NCBI GenBank assembly: GCA_023055355.1
Contig: JALJCS010000051.1
Coordinates: forward strand, 2,728,001 to 2,792,000
Origin: Agelaius tricolor
Lineage: Eukaryota; Chordata; Aves; Passeriformes; Icteridae
Reading direction: 5' to 3'
Length of the DNA: 64,000 nt
Shown here: positions 63,101-64,000 of the stretch, in pieces
Layout of the letters: each line of letters starts with the position of its first letter
Numbering within the stretch: position 1 is the first letter of the stretch
The notes under the pieces: model-generated
Told to the model about the DNA's origin: nothing
What the model saw: only the letters and a program-made list of their open reading frames with translations
Databases searched by the model: none
Position numbers and translations under genes: made by a program

Positions 63101-64000
63101 ACTCCAGGTCTACCCCGGCTTCTCTGGGAGACCAGGTCTACCTCGCCCCAGCGGGACATCAGGTCGTCCCTGCCCTGGCGGGACAACAGGTCTACCCCGG
63201 CCCTGGCCAGGACAACAGGTGTACCCAGGCTTCGCTGGGACATCAGGTCTACCCCAGCTGCGTCCAGGGACAAGAGGTCTACCCAGCTCTGTAGGGACAT
63301 CAGGTCTACCCAAGCTCCGGCAAGGGACAACAGGTCGACCCAGCTCTGTAGGGACATCAGGTCTACCCCAGCTCCGTCCGGGGACAACAGGTCTACCCAG
63401 CTCTGTGGGGACATCAGGTCTACCCCAGCTCCGTCCGGGGACAACAGGTCTACCCTGCTCTGTAGGGACAACTGGTCTACCTCATCTCAATAGGGACAAC
63501 AGGTCTACCAATATATCGTAGGGCTAGCAGATCTCTGTCACAAAATCCTGGGGAGACAACAGGTCTACCCCGATTCCAGCGGACACCAGGTCTACCCCGG
63601 CTTCTCTGGGAGACCAGGTCTACCTCGCCCCAGCGGGACATCAGGTCGTCCCTGCCCTGGCGGGACAACAGGTCTACCCCGGCCCTGGCCAGGACAACAG
63701 GTCTACCCAGGCTTCGCTGGGACATCAGGTCTACCCCAGCACTGTCCGGGGACAACAGGTCTACCCAGCTCTGTAGGGACATCAGGTCTACCCGAGCTCC
63801 GTCTGGGGACAACAAGTCTACCCAGCTCTGTAGGGACATCAGGTCTACCTCAGCTCCATCCAGGGACAACAGGTCTACCCAGCTCTGTAGGGACATCAGG
63901 TCTACCCCACCTCCAGCTAGGGACAACAGGTCTACCCAGCTCTGTAGGGACATCAGGTCTACCTCAGCTCAATAGGGGCAACAGGTCTACATTTGTTCCG
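60137..64000 (+). repeat. 5,293-bp super-repeat, copy 3, cut by window end
   Basis: Units: 514 (60137), 483 (60651), 571 (61134), 540 (61705), 369 (62245), 426 (62614), 483 (63040) and a 482-bp unit begun at 63523. The order equals copy 1; the hybrid unit of copy 2 is absent, so the offset to copy 2 changes from 5,864 to 5,293 after 61134. It reads CCCAGCTCTG near 62486 where copies 1 and 2 read CCAAGCTCTG, and GGTCTACC near 61685 where they read GGTATACC. Confidence 0.9.
63523..64000 (+). repeat. 482-bp unit with one-base deletion, third copy, partial
   Basis: Repeats 52366 and 58230, including CCAGCGGACACC near 63579. By alignment with 58230 the window stops five bases before the next GCAAGC landmark. 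Confidence 0.86.

Larger units (their letters stand above)
1..64000 (+). repeat. Multi-tier higher-order satellite array (whole window)
   Basis: Every stretch read consists of monomers of about 28 bp with the core GGACAACAGGTCTACC (or GGACATCAGG...) and a variable spacer of about 10-14 bp, all head to tail in one orientation. That makes roughly 2,250 monomers. The monomers form 57-bp dimers, then units of 11-22 monomers delimited by a landmark (GCTAGCAGATC or GCAAGCAGATC), then super-repeats of 4.1, 5.3 and 12.0 kb. No splice-like gene structure, transposon, telomeric array, RNA gene or unique sequence interrupts it. Both window ends lie inside the array, so its full size is unknown. Nested higher-order organisation is typical of eukaryotic satellites; the species and the chromosomal location are not determinable here. 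Confidence 0.97.

Noticed and set aside
1..64000. CRISPR array (conserved core of about 16 bp with variable spacers)
   Set aside because: Spacers are short, few in kind, and recur in the same order in every unit. The array is far too long and no cas genes are present.
1..64000. G-quadruplex-forming runs
   Set aside because: Runs of three or four G recur only about once per monomer, too far apart for a standard intramolecular quadruplex.
1..64000. Transposable elements or inverted segments inside the array
   Set aside because: No stretch departs from the monomer pattern, and I saw no GGTAGACC-oriented monomer runs on the plus strand.

Overview
The whole window is one uninterrupted, GC-rich satellite array. 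No gene, RNA gene, transposon or unique sequence is visible, and the array runs off both ends. The absence of genes over 64 kb together with deeply nested tandem organisation points to a eukaryotic, probably animal, heterochromatic block such as a centromeric, pericentromeric, subtelomeric or sex/micro-chromosome satellite. The sequence alone does not identify the species.

Tier 1 is a monomer of about 28 bp (range about 25-31). Each begins with a conserved core, GGACAACAGGTCTACC or its GGACATCAGG variant, followed by a short variable spacer usually bracketed CCC...GGG. Tier 2 is an alternating pair of a 30-bp and a 27-bp monomer, giving a 57-bp dimer (35 of 57 bases G or C in the commonest form). 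Tier 3 is a higher-order unit of 11-22 monomers, each starting at a divergent landmark containing GCTAGCAGATC or GCAAGCAGATC. I located 138 landmarks and so 137 complete units. They use only 13 lengths (copies): 369 (33), 571 (18), 483 (14), 400 (13), 540 (13), 514 (12), 597 (9), 426 (8), 370 (6), 457 (4), 314 (4), 482 (2) and 627 (1). Most lengths fit 369+57n or 400+57n.

Tier 4 is a set of super-repeats. Positions 1-4026 are a rearranged mosaic. Positions 4027 to about 42735 hold three copies of a 12,045-bp super-repeat; the middle copy carries a 1,937-bp deletion and a 4,925-bp tandem duplication, making it 15,033 bp. From about 42735 to the end a second regime takes over: a 4,070-bp tandem duplication (42948-51087), then a 5,293-bp super-repeat starting at 48980, whose second copy is 5,864 bp because of one inserted hybrid 571-bp unit, and whose third copy is cut by the window end. 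All monomers point the same way.

Several rearrangements can be placed to within tens or hundreds of bases and look like products of in-register unequal exchange. Two of the junctions fall in the same roughly 55-bp stretch of the landmark. The many open frames on both strands arise because 57 bp is 19 codons without a stop; I do not regard any of them as a gene.
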